The position numbers and the translations under genes are program-made. A stretch of DNA of 51,306 nt from Sphingomonadaceae bacterium (GTDB taxonomy: Bacteria; Pseudomonadota; Alphaproteobacteria; Sphingomonadales; Sphingomonadaceae). Below are positions 42,445 to 51,143 of this stretch, one piece after another. The stretch lies in contig JADZEQ010000003.1 of the NCBI GenBank assembly GCA_020850455.1, positions 1 to 51,306 on the forward strand, in the 5' to 3' direction. Below the pieces are notes generated by a model that saw only the letters and a list, made by a program, of their open reading frames with translations, made no database searches and was not told where the DNA came from. The first letter of the stretch is position 1, and every line of letters starts with the position of its first letter.

Positions 42445-43302
42445 TCATGCCCGACGGATAGGGGTTGCCGCCGATTCCTGAACGATGACACCGTCGCGGC
42501 GAACTCTGGTTGTCCTTAGTAGATCTGCACCGCGATTCTCGACATCGAAATCAACGAAATTAATTTCATTATCGCGACCACCGAAACATGCATTAAGTGC
42601 CGATAACAGTTCAACCGAATTCAATTCTTGCGCTTTCGGCGTCGGGTTGTTTCGTGGCGCAGCTATTGTGGACGGAAACACGTATATGCAGGGTGGCGGC
42701 AGGAGATATTGGCCAACTTCAACTACCCGCTTTTCGTCCCCAAGAATTTTCGGACACGGTCGTCCGATTGTTCCGCAAACCATATCCCAAATAATCAGGC
42801 CATCTACCCGCTGTGATCGCGAGATAATCTCTGCACTAAGTCGAGTATGAATACCAGACCACGCGTTATGGCGCGGATCGGCACCTGGATTGGTGCAAAC
42901 ACTCCATAGCACAAACTCATGAGCATGGGGTGGTCGTTCAAAAATATTGGTATTGTTGCCATCAAGGCAGCCTTTGAGTTCAATTGCCGCAACTTTGCCG
43001 GAGTTCAGAGCAACCGTATAATCGTGGCGATTATTCTCCCCGGCCGACTCCCAATCTGAAATATGCCCGCCATCCTGCATGAAATTGAGCACATGCGCCA
43101 CAAAATCACGCTTGCCCCTCATTGTTGCAGAAAATTGCCCTCGAATGCGTTCGATCGCACCGCGAAATAAACCGCTATTGTAAAATTCCGTCTCACCTAA
43201 ACCATGCTCACCAAGCAGATGCGCCTGCGTTTTCAGAGCTTCGGCAAACGATTCGATCTGCATGCGCAAAATTTCATTTTTCTCGCACGGTATAATCGTC
43301 AT
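42445..43302 (-). CDS. Candidate type II restriction endonuclease, PD-(D/E)XK type
   Basis: A 285-residue protein that follows the cytosine methyltransferase in an ATGA overlap. A PD-(D/E)XK-like site is seen as D94 (RHDYTVALNSGK) with E108-L-K110 (AAIELKG). The flanking helices (FYNSGLFRGAIERIRGQF; DFVAHVLNFMQDGG) and downstream DGLIIWDMVCG fit a restriction nuclease fold. No known isoschizomer was recognised. AT-rich DNA (23 G+C in the 60 bases 42541-42600). Assignment is by motif and context. Confidence 0.78.
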   Translation of the reverse strand: MTIIPCEKNEILRMQIESFAEALKTQAHLLGEHGLGETEFYNSGLFRGAIERIRGQFSATMRGKRDFVAHVLNFMQDGGHISDWESAGENNRHDYTVALNSGKVAAIELKGCLDGNNTNIFERPPHAHEFVLWSVCTNPGADPRHNAWSGIHTRLSAEIISRSQRVDGLIIWDMVCGTIGRPCPKILGDEKRVVEVGQYLLPPPCIYVFPSTIAAPRNNPTPKAQELNSVELLSALNACFGGRDNEINFVDFDVENRGADLLRTTRVRRDGVIVQESAATPIRRA

Positions 43303-44456
43303 GCTGCCGCCTTCATCTGATATTTCGCGCGCAACAGCGGCTCAAATAGCTGCTCGGTTAGATAATGCACTACCGGCACTGCAACTCCATCACCCAATAA
43401 GTGATAGGCTTCATTATAATTCTCAGGCAAGCTATAGTCTTCAGAAAGCCCCATCAGTCGTGCTGCTTCCCGGCTTGAAATCAGTCGCGATTTTACGCTT
43501 TGACCCTCAACCACCAAAATTATTTGCCGACTAGACCCACCGCCGGGCGTGCGAAGGCATCCCGCTATATCGTCGAACCGCACCTCTGCGCGTTGAGATT
43601 TTTGACCCCCAACATCTACCCGCGTGCGCTTATAGATCGTGCCAACCACCTTTCGGCCGAAGTGCTTAGCATGACGCACCTTGTCTAAATTGACCCCACT
43701 CATCATCGACAGCAGCTTTTCGGTCACCTCAGCGGAATGCCAAGGCACACTGAGCGGGGCATCTTCAATCAAGTCGGCAAAACGCGTGTTGGAAATTGCC
43801 GGAGGAGTAAGGTGCCACCATATCCAGCGATCCTTAATCACGTCTGGTAGTTGGCGATATGCAGCGCGCAGCGCCTTAGGGTGCCACTGCTCTGCCGGAC
43901 TGCTACCCATGACAAAACTCGGGATAATTGCGTCTTCACGAATACCGACAAAAAATAGCCGAGGCCGTGAATGTGGCAAAAATAGTGCCGCATCAATCAC
44001 CGCCGCACCAAACCGATATCCCGACTGCACAAATGAATTGCAAATAGCCTCGAAATCTTTGCCGCCGTGCGAAGTCAGCGTACCTGAAACATTTTCAAGT
44101 GCGATGATATCTGGCGCACGCTGTTCAGCAATCAGAGAATCCATCAGCCGCCAAAACGGCCAAAACGTTCCAGAGCGTTCTCCACGAAGTCCCGCTCCAT
44201 TGCCCGCGAGCGACAGGTCTTGACACGGAAAAGACGCCCAAACGAGATTAGCCTTCGCAGGCAAGTCGGCGGGTTTTAGTTCGGCAACATCACCACACAG
44301 CAGTGCATCGCCACCCCAATTGCGCGCATATGTTTCGCATTTCTTTCGGTCAAAATCATTTGCGAACAGGCAGGTCCAATCGCCTGTGCAAAGGCCAGCA
44401 TGCGCCATGCCGCCGCCCGCAAAAAATTCGTAGAACGTATAGTTTGAACCTGACAC
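43299..44456 (-). CDS. C5-cytosine DNA methyltransferase of a type II R-M system
   Basis: The GTG at 44456, with AAAGG seven bases upstream, gives 385 residues; a TTG at 44474 is possible. Motifs in order: I, FEFFAGGGMAHAGL (residues ~9-21); IV, SFPCQDLSLAG (catalytic Cys ~78) with RGERSGTF; VI, ALENVSG (~120); VIII, RPRLFFVGIRED; a target-recognition region around 245-300; IX/X, ISSREAARLMGL and LLGDGVAVPVVHYL. All are present, so the enzyme looks functional. It is paired with the nuclease-like gene. Confidence 0.92.
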   Translation of the reverse strand: MSGSNYTFYEFFAGGGMAHAGLCTGDWTCLFANDFDRKKCETYARNWGGDALLCGDVAELKPADLPAKANLVWASFPCQDLSLAGNGAGLRGERSGTFWPFWRLMDSLIAEQRAPDIIALENVSGTLTSHGGKDFEAICNSFVQSGYRFGAAVIDAALFLPHSRPRLFFVGIREDAIIPSFVMGSSPAEQWHPKALRAAYRQLPDVIKDRWIWWHLTPPAISNTRFADLIEDAPLSVPWHSAEVTEKLLSMMSGVNLDKVRHAKHFGRKVVGTIYKRTRVDVGGQKSQRAEVRFDDIAGCLRTPGGGSSRQIILVVEGQSVKSRLISSREAARLMGLSEDYSLPENYNEAYHLLGDGVAVPVVHYLTEQLFEPLLRAKYQMKAAA

Positions 44457-44474
44457 ACGCGGCCTTTCTGGCAA

Positions 44475-44772
44475 TCCACATTAAAATGATGTCGGCCAAT
44501 ATCAAGAACAAATGAAATACAAGCCAGCGGCGAACCAATTCCGACAGGACACCTACTGCCGCAAAGCCGCAACGCAATGCCAAGCCAAGGACTTTTCCAA
44601 AACGACAGGCAGCATCGCGTCGCGCCGCCGTTTGGGATGCAGCGCACCGGGTTGCCCCATTACAAATTACATGGTTATTGCGAATGATTCTGCATTGCAT
44701 ATGCAAATGACACTGCTAAAGCGCGGTCAGACGCAAATGCGAGTCATTCGCATATAAGGAGGGGCTTAGGAT
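44475..44772. other. Intergenic leader of the haem receptor
   Basis: These ~300 bases separate the methyltransferase gene (minus) from the receptor gene (plus). No credible gene was found. The right half holds the Fur-like boxes; in the left half only weak GC-rich repeats (gccgcaa…gccgcaac) are seen. Confidence 0.5.
44682..44753 (+). promoter_or_regulatory. Two Fur-box-like palindromes before the haem receptor
   Basis: GAATGATTC (44682-44690) and a 17-base near-palindrome at 44737-44753 (GAGTCATTC core, 7 of 8 arm pairs matching) resemble alphaproteobacterial Fur boxes. A perfect 12-bp palindrome (TTGCATATGCAA) lies between them at 44695-44706. The second box ends three bases before the ribosome-binding site (AAGGAGGGG) of the receptor gene. 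Confidence 0.55.
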
Positions 44773-47028
44773 ATGCAGCGTGGAAACCGGGGATTGTTGC
44801 GGGCGTTACGCATGGGCGGCAGCCTGCTGGCGCTGGGTTGGGGCGCAGCGGCAGCCGCACAGGCGCTGCCTGCCGCCAATGGACAGCCGATCCCCACCGC
44901 ATCTGCCACGGCAAGCGTCAGCGATGATGCCAGCGAATATGGTGGCGATGGGCGCGCCATTACCGTCACCGCGACGCGCAGCGAAATCCGGGTGGAGGAT
45001 GCGCCGGTCACCGTGTCGGTGATCGAGGATGAAGACATCGCCGACCAGATGGTCACCGATATCCGCGACCTCGTCCGTTTTGAACCCGGCGTCACGGTGC
45101 GGCGCGCGCCAGCGCGGTTCAACGCCGGTATTTCGACGGTCGGGCGTGCGGGCAATGAAGGGTTCAACATTCGCGGCATCGGCGGCAATCGCGTGCTGAT
45201 TCAGGTGGATGGCGTGCGCGTCCCATATGGTTTCAGCTTTGGCGCGCAGGATGTCGGGCGCGGTGATTATGTCGATGTATCGCTGATCAAATCGGTTGAA
45301 ATTTTGCGTGGGCCAGCGTCGGCCCTTTATGGCAGCGACGGTTTGGCAGGCGCAGTCAGTTTTCGCACCGCCGACCCGGAAGATTTGCTGCAATCGGGGC
45401 AAAATGTCGGCGGTGTTGCGCGCGCCCATTATTCGAGCGCCGATAATGAATTTGCCGAAACCTTGATATTGGCGGGACGGTCGGGCGCGCTATCGGCCAT
45501 GGTCGGTTATACAAGGCGCGACTTTGGCGAACTGGAAAATCAGGGCATTGTCGGCGGCACCGGCGCGGCGCGCACCCGCGCCAACCCACAGGATGGCGCA
45601 TCCAACGCGCTGATCGGTCGGATCGTCTGGGACGGCGGTTCGGGCCACCGGCTGCGCTTGACCGGCGAATATCTCGACACCCGGCTCGACACCGATGTGC
45701 TGAGCGGGCGCAGCGCCACGGTCGACCTGTTGACCGCGCATGACACGGGCGAGCGCTGGCGCGCCGCCATCGACTGGCGCTGGCAGGGCAGCGGCCTGTT
45801 CGACAGCGTCGCAGCGGCGCTTTACGTGCAGGATGCCGAAGATGTGCAATTCACCCGCGAAGACCGCACTCCGGCGGCCGACCGCACCCGACTCAACAGC
45901 TTTGAAACGCGCGTCTGGGGCGCATCTGTGGAGGGGCGGCGTGACTTTACCACTGGCAGGGCGCGGCACCGCCTGATCGTTGGCGCGGATTATAGCCGCA
46001 CGCGCCAGCGCGGGCTGCGCGACGGCACGGTGCCACCCTTTGGCGAAACATTTCCGACCCGCGCCTTTCCGGTGACCGATTATAGCCTCGGCGGCATTTT
46101 CATCGGCGATGAAATCAGCCTGGGCGCACTCAGCCTGTTTCCGGCGCTGCGCTATGACCATTATCGCCTGTCGCCGCGCCCCGAACCCTTGCTCCCCGCC
46201 TTTACCACCATTGGTCAGTCGGGCGGGCGGGTAACCCCCAAATTGGGTCTGGTGGTCCATATTGCCGATGATTGGCGGCTGTTCGGCAATTATGCCCAAG
46301 GGTTTAAATCCCCCGAACCGACGCAGGTGAACCAGTTCTTCGAAAATCTGGCCATCGGCTATATCAGCCGTCCCAACCCCAATTTGGGGCCCGAACGCTC
46401 GCGTGGGTTCGAGGGGGGCATACGCTATGTCGGCGATCATTTTTCAGCGTCGTTCACCGCCTTTGACATGCGCTATCGCGATTTCATCAGCCAAGAAGTG
46501 GTCGGGGGCAGCTTTACCCCCGCCGACCCGGCAATATTCCAGTTCGTCAACCTGTCGCGCGCCGAAGTTTCGGGGGTGGAAGGGCGCGCCAGCTATACCA
46601 TCGACGGATTGCGCGCCAATTTTGCGCTTTCCTATGCCAGCGGCAATTTCACCGATGCGGCAGGCGTGCGCCAACCGCTATCGACCGTCGATCCGCTGCG
46701 CATCGTCGTGGGGGTCGGCTATCGCGCAAGCGATGATCGCTTTGGTGGCGACGTCAGCCTGACCCACCACAGCCGCAAGGACGCCGACCGTACGACCGGT
46801 GTGTGCACCGGCCCCTGTTTCCGACCCGACGCCGCAACGATTATCGACGCGACCGCGTGGCTGCGCATCGCGTCCGCGCTGACGCTGCGGCTCGGCCTGT
46901 TCAACCTAACCGACGAGAAATATGCGCTGTGGGCCGATGTGCGCGGGCTTTCCGCCACGTCGACCATCACCGATGCCTATACCCAGCCGGGGCGCAATAT
47001 GTCGGTGTCGATCAGCTATCGTTTTTGA
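44773..47028 (+). CDS. TonB-dependent haem/iron receptor
   Basis: A 751-residue outer-membrane receptor: signal peptide (cleavage after AAAAAQA, about residue 31), plug domain (ITVTATRSEIRVEDAPVTVSVI… GFNIRGIGGNRVLIQVDGVRVPY…VEILRGPASALYGSDGLAGAVSF, ~63-200) and a 22-strand barrel ending in YRF. NPNLGPERSRGFEGG is the NPNL-type box of haem receptors, and FKSPEPTQV resembles the FRAP-type box. Iron regulation is expected from the Fur-like upstream boxes. The DUF6607 gene follows. Confidence 0.88.
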   Translation: MQRGNRGLLRALRMGGSLLALGWGAAAAAQALPAANGQPIPTASATASVSDDASEYGGDGRAITVTATRSEIRVEDAPVTVSVIEDEDIADQMVTDIRDLVRFEPGVTVRRAPARFNAGISTVGRAGNEGFNIRGIGGNRVLIQVDGVRVPYGFSFGAQDVGRGDYVDVSLIKSVEILRGPASALYGSDGLAGAVSFRTADPEDLLQSGQNVGGVARAHYSSADNEFAETLILAGRSGALSAMVGYTRRDFGELENQGIVGGTGAARTRANPQDGASNALIGRIVWDGGSGHRLRLTGEYLDTRLDTDVLSGRSATVDLLTAHDTGERWRAAIDWRWQGSGLFDSVAAALYVQDAEDVQFTREDRTPAADRTRLNSFETRVWGASVEGRRDFTTGRARHRLIVGADYSRTRQRGLRDGTVPPFGETFPTRAFPVTDYSLGGIFIGDEISLGALSLFPALRYDHYRLSPRPEPLLPAFTTIGQSGGRVTPKLGLVVHIADDWRLFGNYAQGFKSPEPTQVNQFFENLAIGYISRPNPNLGPERSRGFEGGIRYVGDHFSASFTAFDMRYRDFISQEVVGGSFTPADPAIFQFVNLSRAEVSGVEGRASYTIDGLRANFALSYASGNFTDAAGVRQPLSTVDPLRIVVGVGYRASDDRFGGDVSLTHHSRKDADRTTGVCTGPCFRPDAATIIDATAWLRIASALTLRLGLFNLTDEKYALWADVRGLSATSTITDAYTQPGRNMSVSISYRF

Positions 47029-47057
47029 CCGTGCCACCATGCAAGAAAGGGGGATTC

Positions 47058-48056
47058 ATGACCCGATTACCGATTATCGCCGCCCTATTATTATCGACCA
47101 GCCTGATGAGCGCCCCGGCGCTGGCCCACCCGCCGATTGCCGAACGTGCCGCCGCCGATGAGGCTGCGGCACTTGAAGCCGACCGCGCCGACATATTGGC
47201 GATGGCGGGCAATTTCCGCGTCCGCTTCGACATGCAGGAAGCCACCGCGTGGACCAGCGATTATACCCCACGCGACCGGCAGATTTCGGGCGGCTACGAA
47301 GTTGTCCGCGTGATAGAGGATAGCGGACGGCGCATCGTCCTCCAGCATCTGTTGGTCGTCGATAATGAAGGCCAGTCGATGGTCATCAAACATTGGCGGC
47401 AGGATTGGGAATATGAACCCACCCGCGTGCTGGTTTATTCCGACAGCAACCGCTGGACGTGGGAGGATGTGCCCGAACGCATGCGCCATGGCCGTTGGTC
47501 GCAAACCGTCTATCAGGTGGATGATAGCCCGCGCTATGCCGGCTGGGGCCAGTTTGAGGAACAGGGCGGCGTGCGCCGCTGGCGTTCCAACTGGACGTGG
47601 CGGCCGCTCGCCCGGCGCGATGCGGTGCGCCACCCGGTCTATGACCGCTATCTGGGGATCAACCGCCACCAAAATACCCCGACCGGCTGGATCCACTGGC
47701 AGGATAATGAAAAAATGGGGATGGTGAACGGGCAGCTACGCCCGATTGTCCAGGAATATGTGCTCAACACCTATACCCGCTTCGACGGTTTTGATGTCGC
47801 CGCCGCCGACCGTTATTGGGCGGCGACGTCCGGATATTGGGCGGCAGTGCGCGCCGAATGGGCCGCGATTGCCGAGGCGCACGGCGGCATCGCCATCACC
47901 GAAGAAGCGCAGGCCGGCACCGTCATTTCGGCCCGCCTGCTCGAAATGGCAGACGAAATATTGGCGGGCAGCAAGACCCAGCAAGACGCAATTGCCGAGG
48001 CACAGCGGCTGATGCGCGGGGCAACTGGCGGGTCGGGGCAAAACGCCGCACGATAA
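47058..48056 (+). CDS. DUF6607-family periplasmic/secreted protein
   Basis: A 332-residue protein with a signal peptide (cleavage after ALA, residue 23). The mature part matches DUF6607: FRVRFDMQEATAWTSDYTP, YEVVRVIEDSGRRIVLQHLL, IKHWRQDWEYEP, WTWEDVPERMRHGRWSQTVYQVDDSPRYAGWG, and a Trp-rich core. The family usually sits next to TonB-dependent haem receptors. The gene starts 29 bases after the receptor, behind a strong AAGGGGG site, and ends before a terminator. Probable haem-handling accessory; not proven. Confidence 0.85.
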   Translation: MTRLPIIAALLLSTSLMSAPALAHPPIAERAAADEAAALEADRADILAMAGNFRVRFDMQEATAWTSDYTPRDRQISGGYEVVRVIEDSGRRIVLQHLLVVDNEGQSMVIKHWRQDWEYEPTRVLVYSDSNRWTWEDVPERMRHGRWSQTVYQVDDSPRYAGWGQFEEQGGVRRWRSNWTWRPLARRDAVRHPVYDRYLGINRHQNTPTGWIHWQDNEKMGMVNGQLRPIVQEYVLNTYTRFDGFDVAAADRYWAATSGYWAAVRAEWAAIAEAHGGIAITEEAQAGTVISARLLEMADEILAGSKTQQDAIAEAQRLMRGATGGSGQNAAR

Positions 48057-48082
48057 TTAGTGTCCGGGGTCGCAACAATATG

Positions 48083-48108
48083 GGGGGTGGCGCCTTGCCG
48101 CCCCCTTT
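48083..48108 (+). terminator. Intrinsic terminator after the haem operon
   Basis: A 9-bp stem (48083-48091 with 48097-48105, one G-U pair) with a five-base loop is followed by TTT. It lies 27 bases after the DUF6607 stop and between convergent genes. Confidence 0.65.
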
Positions 48109-48661
48109 ATAATTCGTCCGCCGGGTGCCACGCCAAGGCCTTGTCCAAAACGGCGCGGATGAAGGGGCCTTTTTCCGCGCTATAGGCGACACTGTCATTG
48201 GGGTGGAGCGCGCGGATACGCCGCTTTTCCGCAGCATAATCGGCAGCGACGTCGGCATGGGCGCGCAGATAGTCGCGAAAGGCGACCTGCAATTTTATGT
48301 GGCGCGAGCCCGCCGCATAAAAATGGAAATTGGCGATACGTTCAACTTCGCCATCCTTGCCCCCGGCAATAGGCGCATCGAGCGTGCAGAAACGCCGCCC
48401 ATCCACGCCAAATTCGCCATGCCAGCCAAGGCCGAGCGCGCGCACCCGCCCCTCCGCCGCGTCAAGCGCGGCCATGCTGCTCGCCACCCCGACAATGTCG
48501 ATCACCGGCTTTGCCAAAATGCCGGGAATAGCGGTCGACCCGACATGGTAGAGGCGCAGCAATGGGGGGTTGAGCGGCGCAAGCATAGCCATCAGGCTTT
48601 GCGCCCGCTCCGCCCAGCGGGGGTCATGTTCGACCAGATGAACCGCGATGGCCAGTGTCAT
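48107..48661 (-). CDS. GrpB/UPF0157-family protein
   Basis: A 184-residue GrpB protein of the nucleotidyltransferase fold. VEHDPRWAERAQSL, RLYHVGSTAIPGILAKPVIDIVGV (GST-x-I-P-G…K…D) and NFHFYAAGSRHIKLQVAFRDYLRAH are the family hallmarks. Function of GrpB proteins is unclear (possible small-substrate kinase/transferase). Its stop overlaps the terminator of the upstream operon on the other strand. Confidence 0.92.
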   Translation of the reverse strand: MTLAIAVHLVEHDPRWAERAQSLMAMLAPLNPPLLRLYHVGSTAIPGILAKPVIDIVGVASSMAALDAAEGRVRALGLGWHGEFGVDGRRFCTLDAPIAGGKDGEVERIANFHFYAAGSRHIKLQVAFRDYLRAHADVAADYAAEKRRIRALHPNDSVAYSAEKGPFIRAVLDKALAWHPADEL

Positions 48662-48733
48662 GACCGACGCAGCCTATCATAACCGCGCCCTAGGGCAAGG
48701 CCTTGGATAATGGGCGGAATTGGGGTGCGCGCG

Positions 48734-49726
48734 CTAGGCGCGGATGCCGATTGCCAGCGCCGCTTCGCGGGGATTGTCGGAAAAAATGCCATCGACCCCC
48801 GCCGCAACAAAGGCGCGGATTTCGCCCACCAGATCGCCATGCGCCGCCGGGTCATCACCGATGCGCAAATCCGCAGGCAAAAAGAAATTTTCGCGGCGGA
48901 ACGTCCATGGATGAACCGCCAGCCCCGCGCCATGCGCGCGCGCCACCAGCCCGGTAGCCTCGCCCAAATTGCCATCGGCATCGCGGGCGATCACCGCATC
49001 CTTGGGCGGGCCGATGCCGTCGGCATATTGGGCGATGGCGGCAAGCCCCGCATCGGTCAGCATTTCGGCATAGCTTTGCCCGCTGCCATCCGCCGGGCCG
49101 CCCACGCTGTCGACCAGTTGGATGAGCCGCACCTTGGTCAGCCCCCGCAGACGGCGCAGATTTTCAACCTCAAAAGATTGGATAAAGACGGGGGCCGCCG
49201 CGTTCGCATGTTCAAATTGGTGGAGCAGCGCCAGCATCGGCGCTTCGTGCGGGAGGCCGATGGCGGCAAAATAGCTGGGGTGCTTGGTTTCGGGATAGAC
49301 GCCGATTTGCCGACCGAGTCGCGCGCTTTCACGCGCCGCCAGTTCCAAAATCTCGGCAAAGCTGGGGATCAGAAATTGCCCGTCATAGGCGCAATTTGCG
49401 GCGCGCAATTGCGGCAGCCGTTCGCGCGCGCGCAATGTGCGCAGCTCTGTAAAGCTGAAATCCTCGGTAAACCAGCCGGTGACATCGCGCCCGTCGATGC
49501 GCTTGGTCGTCCGGCGCGCGGCAAATTGCGGCAGGTCGGCGACGTTGGTGGTGGAACCAATTTCATTTTCATGCCGCGCGACCAGCACCCCATCGCGGGT
49601 CAGCACAAGGTCGGGTTCGATAAAATCCGCGCCCAAATCAATCGCCAATTGATAGCTGGCAAGCGTATGTTCGGGCCGTTCGCCCGACGCGCCGCGATGC
49701 GCGATCAAAATCGGCCTATCTGCCAA
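48734..49726 (-). CDS. Glycerophosphodiester phosphodiesterase
   Basis: A 330-residue GDPD of the GlpQ type: IAHRGASGERPEHTL (His 10 and R11 as catalytic/metal residues), FIEPDLVLTRDGVLVARHENEI, then VYPETKHPSYF and HPWTFRRENFFLP. It hydrolyses glycerophosphodiesters to glycerol-3-phosphate and an alcohol. No signal peptide is seen, unlike periplasmic GlpQ, so it may be cytoplasmic. The TTG at 49726, inside the end of the ArsC-like gene, is the best start; an in-frame TTG at 49753 is possible. Confidence 0.88.
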   Translation of the reverse strand: MADRPILIAHRGASGERPEHTLASYQLAIDLGADFIEPDLVLTRDGVLVARHENEIGSTTNVADLPQFAARRTTKRIDGRDVTGWFTEDFSFTELRTLRARERLPQLRAANCAYDGQFLIPSFAEILELAARESARLGRQIGVYPETKHPSYFAAIGLPHEAPMLALLHQFEHANAAAPVFIQSFEVENLRRLRGLTKVRLIQLVDSVGGPADGSGQSYAEMLTDAGLAAIAQYADGIGPPKDAVIARDADGNLGEATGLVARAHGAGLAVHPWTFRRENFFLPADLRIGDDPAAHGDLVGEIRAFVAAGVDGIFSDNPREAALAIGIRA

Positions 49727-50069
49727 GCGCCGCCGCCCATTGGTCCGCCGCAAAGCCGATCAACGGCGCGTCCCCCACGCCGGTCAAGATCGGCCGCTTG
49801 ATCATCGACGGGTTGGCCAGCATCAGGCGGATCGCCTTGGCAGGGTCGATATCCAGCTTGTCCGCATCGCTCAGCGCGCGAAAGCTGGTTCCGGCGCGGT
49901 TGAGCACCCTTTCCCAACCCGCCGCGGCCACCCATGCGCTGAGCAGGTCGGCATCTGCCCCCAATTTCTTATAATCATGGAAAATATATGGCTGCCCCGC
50001 ATCGTCGAGCCAGCGGCGCGCCTTTTTGACCGTGTCGCAATTGGCGATGCCATAAAGGGTGATGGTCAT
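49716..50069 (-). CDS. ArsC-family (YffB-like) reductase
   Basis: A 117-residue thioredoxin-fold protein: MTITLYGIANCDTVKKARRWLDD with the single C11 of the CDTVKKAR motif, IFHDYKKLG, and the C-terminal RPILTGVGDAPLIGF. This is the arsenate-reductase-like/Spx-like YffB branch, whose substrate is unknown. The gene is coupled to the GNAT gene upstream (ATGA) and overlaps the GDPD start. Confidence 0.9.
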   Translation of the reverse strand: MTITLYGIANCDTVKKARRWLDDAGQPYIFHDYKKLGADADLLSAWVAAAGWERVLNRAGTSFRALSDADKLDIDPAKAIRLMLANPSMIKRPILTGVGDAPLIGFAADQWAAALGR

Positions 50070-50356
50070 GCCCCGCCCCCCGCCGCAACGCCGAAATAGC
50101 GCGCCCAATGCGCATCGCGCGCCGCCATTTTGACCAAAAAGGGGCAGGTCAGCCGCGCGCGTCGTCCCATTTGCTCCAGCAGCGCGAAGGCCCCGATGGC
50201 AAGTTTTTTGGCGGCCCCGCTGCCGCGCAAATCGGGTGACACTTCGGCATGCGGCAGCACCCATATATCGCCATCGTCGACGACATCGATAAAGGCATGG
50301 CCATGGCCGACCGGCAGGATGAGGCGACTGGTCACCGCGTCAAAATATACGTCCAT
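50066..50356 (-). CDS. Small GNAT-type N-acetyltransferase
   Basis: A 96-residue GNAT of the short YidJ/Gtn-like (Acetyltransf_CG) type: AFIDVVDDGDIWVLPHAEVSPDLRGSGAAKKL, with the acetyl-CoA-binding RGSGAA loop, and RRARLTCPFLVK. It is shorter than typical GNATs but complete for this subfamily. The ATG at 50356 fits; its stop is coupled to the ArsC-like gene. Substrate unknown. Confidence 0.8.
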   Translation of the reverse strand: MDVYFDAVTSRLILPVGHGHAFIDVVDDGDIWVLPHAEVSPDLRGSGAAKKLAIGAFALLEQMGRRARLTCPFLVKMAARDAHWARYFGVAAGGGA

Positions 50357-50476
50357 GGGGCGGGAGGCTATCGCGCCAAAGCGCCGCTGGCAATCCGCCC
50401 CAGCCGATGATCGGCAAGCGCCCCTTGACGCCTGCCCCCAATATCTCAATGGCGGCGGGCGATTGGGGGACATGCT

Positions 50477-51124
50477 TTGGAAATTCGCATCGACAGCATT
50501 TTGACCGGCAAGGTCGCACGCTTTGGCCCACGGGGGGAGGCAAGTGGCTTTATCAAATCCCCCTGCGCCGGGCCGGTCAGCCTGACCCCCTTGGGTTTGG
50601 CGGGGGATGAACAGGCCGACCGCGTCCACCATGGCGGGGTGGATAAAGCGATGCTCCATTATGCCATCGACCACCGCGCCGCGTGGATTGCCGAACAGGG
50701 CGAGCTTGCCGATATCTTGGGCGCGCCGGGGGCTTTTGGTGAAAATATCGCCGCTGCAGGTTGGACCGAAAAGGATATTTGCATCGGCGACAAGATGCGC
50801 ATCGGCAGCGCCTTGGTCGAGGTGAGTCAGGGCCGCCAACCCTGTTGGAAGCTCGGCCGCCGCTTTGGCCGTCCCGACATGGTCGCGCGCGTCGTCGCGA
50901 CCATCCGCTGCGGTTGGTATTATCGCGTCATCGAACCCGGCGTCTTGGCGGCGGGGGACAAGATCAGCCTGATCGACCGGCCGCACGCGCCATGGCCAGT
51001 AACGCGGGCCTTTGCCATCCTTATCCAAAAAGCATCCGCGACGCGCGCGGAAATCGCCGAACTCGCCGCCATCCCGGCGCTCGCCACATCATGGCGCGAA
51101 CGCTGTCATGCGATGCTAAAATGA
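50477..51124 (+). CDS. MOSC-domain protein (YiiM-like)
   Basis: A 215-residue protein starting at a TTG (50477) with GGGGGA upstream. MOSC core: PLGLAGDEQADRVHHGGVDKAML, WIAEQGELADILGAPGAFGENIAAAG, and the cysteine strand QGRQPCWKLGRRFGRPDM; a C-terminal three-helix part follows. YiiM-like proteins bind the molybdenum cofactor and reduce N-hydroxylated compounds. It is the last gene before the tandem repeat. Confidence 0.88.
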   Translation: MEIRIDSILTGKVARFGPRGEASGFIKSPCAGPVSLTPLGLAGDEQADRVHHGGVDKAMLHYAIDHRAAWIAEQGELADILGAPGAFGENIAAAGWTEKDICIGDKMRIGSALVEVSQGRQPCWKLGRRFGRPDMVARVVATIRCGWYYRVIEPGVLAAGDKISLIDRPHAPWPVTRAFAILIQKASATRAEIAELAAIPALATSWRERCHAMLK

Positions 51125-51143
51125 TCAGCGGCGCATAGTCGCG

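Noticed and set aside
44276..44706. Minus-strand frames overlapping the methyltransferase start, as a possible controller (C) protein
   Set aside because: No helix-turn-helix motif; they are shadows of the methyltransferase gene and its upstream region.
44512..44757. 81-codon plus-strand frame before the haem receptor
   Set aside because: Overlaps the Fur-like boxes, lacks a ribosome-binding site and resembles no family.
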